Origin: a virus
Virus record (IMG/VR): IMGVR_UViG_3300041964_000177
Location: 1 to 20,878 of that record
Direction: 5' to 3' (one strand)
DNA: 20,878 bases
Below are positions 20,549-20,878 of the stretch, in pieces; position 1 is the first letter of the stretch, and every line of letters begins with the position of its first letter. Position numbers and translations under genes: made by a program. The notes under the pieces are model-generated. The model saw only the letters and a list, made by a program, of their open reading frames with translations. It had not been told where the DNA came from and did no database searches.

Positions 20549-20751
20549 CCCCCCGCGTGAGTCTCCGCAAGGAAAAAGGCCCGCAATTTTCCGGACTCAG
20601 CTGCCCATCGGCCGCCGACTTTGCGTGCAGGAAGCTTCCCGCTCTCGAGCAGGCGAAAGGCGAGACGAGGCTTGATGCCGATAGCTTCAGCAATTCGAGC
20701 CGCGCCCCAAAGAAGGGCAAAATCATCATCTTTCTGAGGGGTGTGTGACAC
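20545..20751 (-). CDS. Excisionase/AlpA-like HTH protein
   Basis: A 68-residue protein. LLWGAARIAEAIGIKPRLAFRLLESGKLPARKVGGRW (residues 13-49) is the classic winged-helix pattern of excisionase and AlpA-type proteins: a scaffold helix, a recognition helix with RLAFRLLESG, and a KVGGRW wing. In satellites such proteins often switch on early functions or excision. No integrase is present, so here a regulator of the replication operon it heads is more likely. It is the first gene of the coupled early operon, and the inverted repeats at 20779-20816 are possible targets. Confidence 0.8.
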   Translation of the reverse strand: MSHTPQKDDDFALLWGAARIAEAIGIKPRLAFRLLESGKLPARKVGGRWAAESGKLRAFFLAETHAGG

Positions 20752-20778
20752 CGGAACCGCTCCATTCTGATAGCTGGT

Positions 20779-20816
20779 CCGGGCAATAGACCCGGCCTTC
20801 CATTACTCGAAATGGA
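20779..20816. promoter_or_regulatory. Two inverted repeats upstream of the early operon
   Basis: CCGGG-CAATAGA-CCCGG (20779-20795) and TCCATT-ACTCGA-AATGGA (20799-20816), between the early operon and the end of the HTH/Rep-like gene. These are candidate operators. The promoter itself is not clear to me. Confidence 0.35.
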
Positions 20817-20878
20817 TGATTCCGCGCCTATTTTCAAGTTTAGAGCCTGTTATTCTATCGCACTGCCCTCATGAATAA

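Larger units (their letters stand above)
10443..20878. repeat. Unit 2 of the head-to-tail dimer (clean copy)
   Basis: Second copy, 10436 bases. All genes broken in unit 1 (parA, RHH, HTH/Rep-like, portal) are open here, so this copy is the reference for gene content. The HTH/Rep-like gene crosses its left boundary, showing that the boundary is arbitrary and not a natural end. Confidence 0.97.

Noticed and set aside
20439-20837. Minus-strand frame of 132 codons
   Set aside because: Reads across the HTH and 81-residue genes in a different frame and is Arg/Pro/Ser-rich; a shadow.

Overview
The window is one circular element written out twice. Unit 1 (1-10442) and unit 2 (10443-20878) are head-to-tail copies of a 10.4 kb sequence, and the last bases of the window run straight into the first. 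It is therefore either a dimeric circle or a circular molecule assembled as two lengths. Unit 2 is the clean copy. The first 6.1 kb of unit 1 carries scattered one-base indels that break four genes, plus some patches of real allelic difference. From about 6.13 kb onward the units are almost identical. The GC-rich genes, and a 71-residue protein of a type common in Bradyrhizobium and relatives (PRRFPPPWSV start, ARRIAANIARLPELL end), suggest an alphaproteobacterial, Bradyrhizobium-like host. That assignment rests on recalled family resemblance, not a search.

Layout of one unit (unit 2 coordinates). A partition and copy-control block lies on the minus strand: a ParF-type parA (11769-12416), a ribbon-helix-helix partner (11536-11772), an intergenic region with a plus-strand promoter, hairpins and a terminator that looks like a counter-transcribed RNA, then a helix-turn-helix gene that crosses the unit junction (10414-11232). 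This order matches repA-repB-ctRNA-repC of alphaproteobacterial repABC plasmids in miniature. Octad repeats upstream of parA are candidate partition and operator sites.

Divergent from parA, on the plus strand, is an accessory block: an AT-rich 158-codon gene coupled to a one-helix membrane peptide, a structured RNA with an intrinsic terminator, two coupled small genes (71 and 73 residues) flanked by a 46-49 bp repeat, and a 107-residue membrane-anchored protein. A 46-residue membrane peptide lies on the minus strand.

On the right half, all on the minus strand, an early operon encodes an excisionase-like HTH protein, an 81-residue protein, a 42-residue peptide and a winged-helix initiator. 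Inside the initiator gene are four 19 bp interrupted palindromes next to an AT-rich tract, the same plan as phage lambda gene O and its origin. Behind a good promoter-operator follows a virion operon: a MerR-like HTH protein (possible small-terminase analogue), HK97-fold major capsid protein, a 108-residue protein, prohead protease, portal, and two small proteins. Most junctions in these operons are four-base ATGA or GTGA overlaps.

No large terminase, tail, lysis, integrase or relaxase gene is visible. The element can plausibly replicate, segregate and build a procapsid, but would need a helper phage for the packaging motor, tail and lysis. The best overall reading is a plasmid-borne, capsid-forming phage satellite with both phage-type and plasmid-type replication controls. 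This is inference from gene content.
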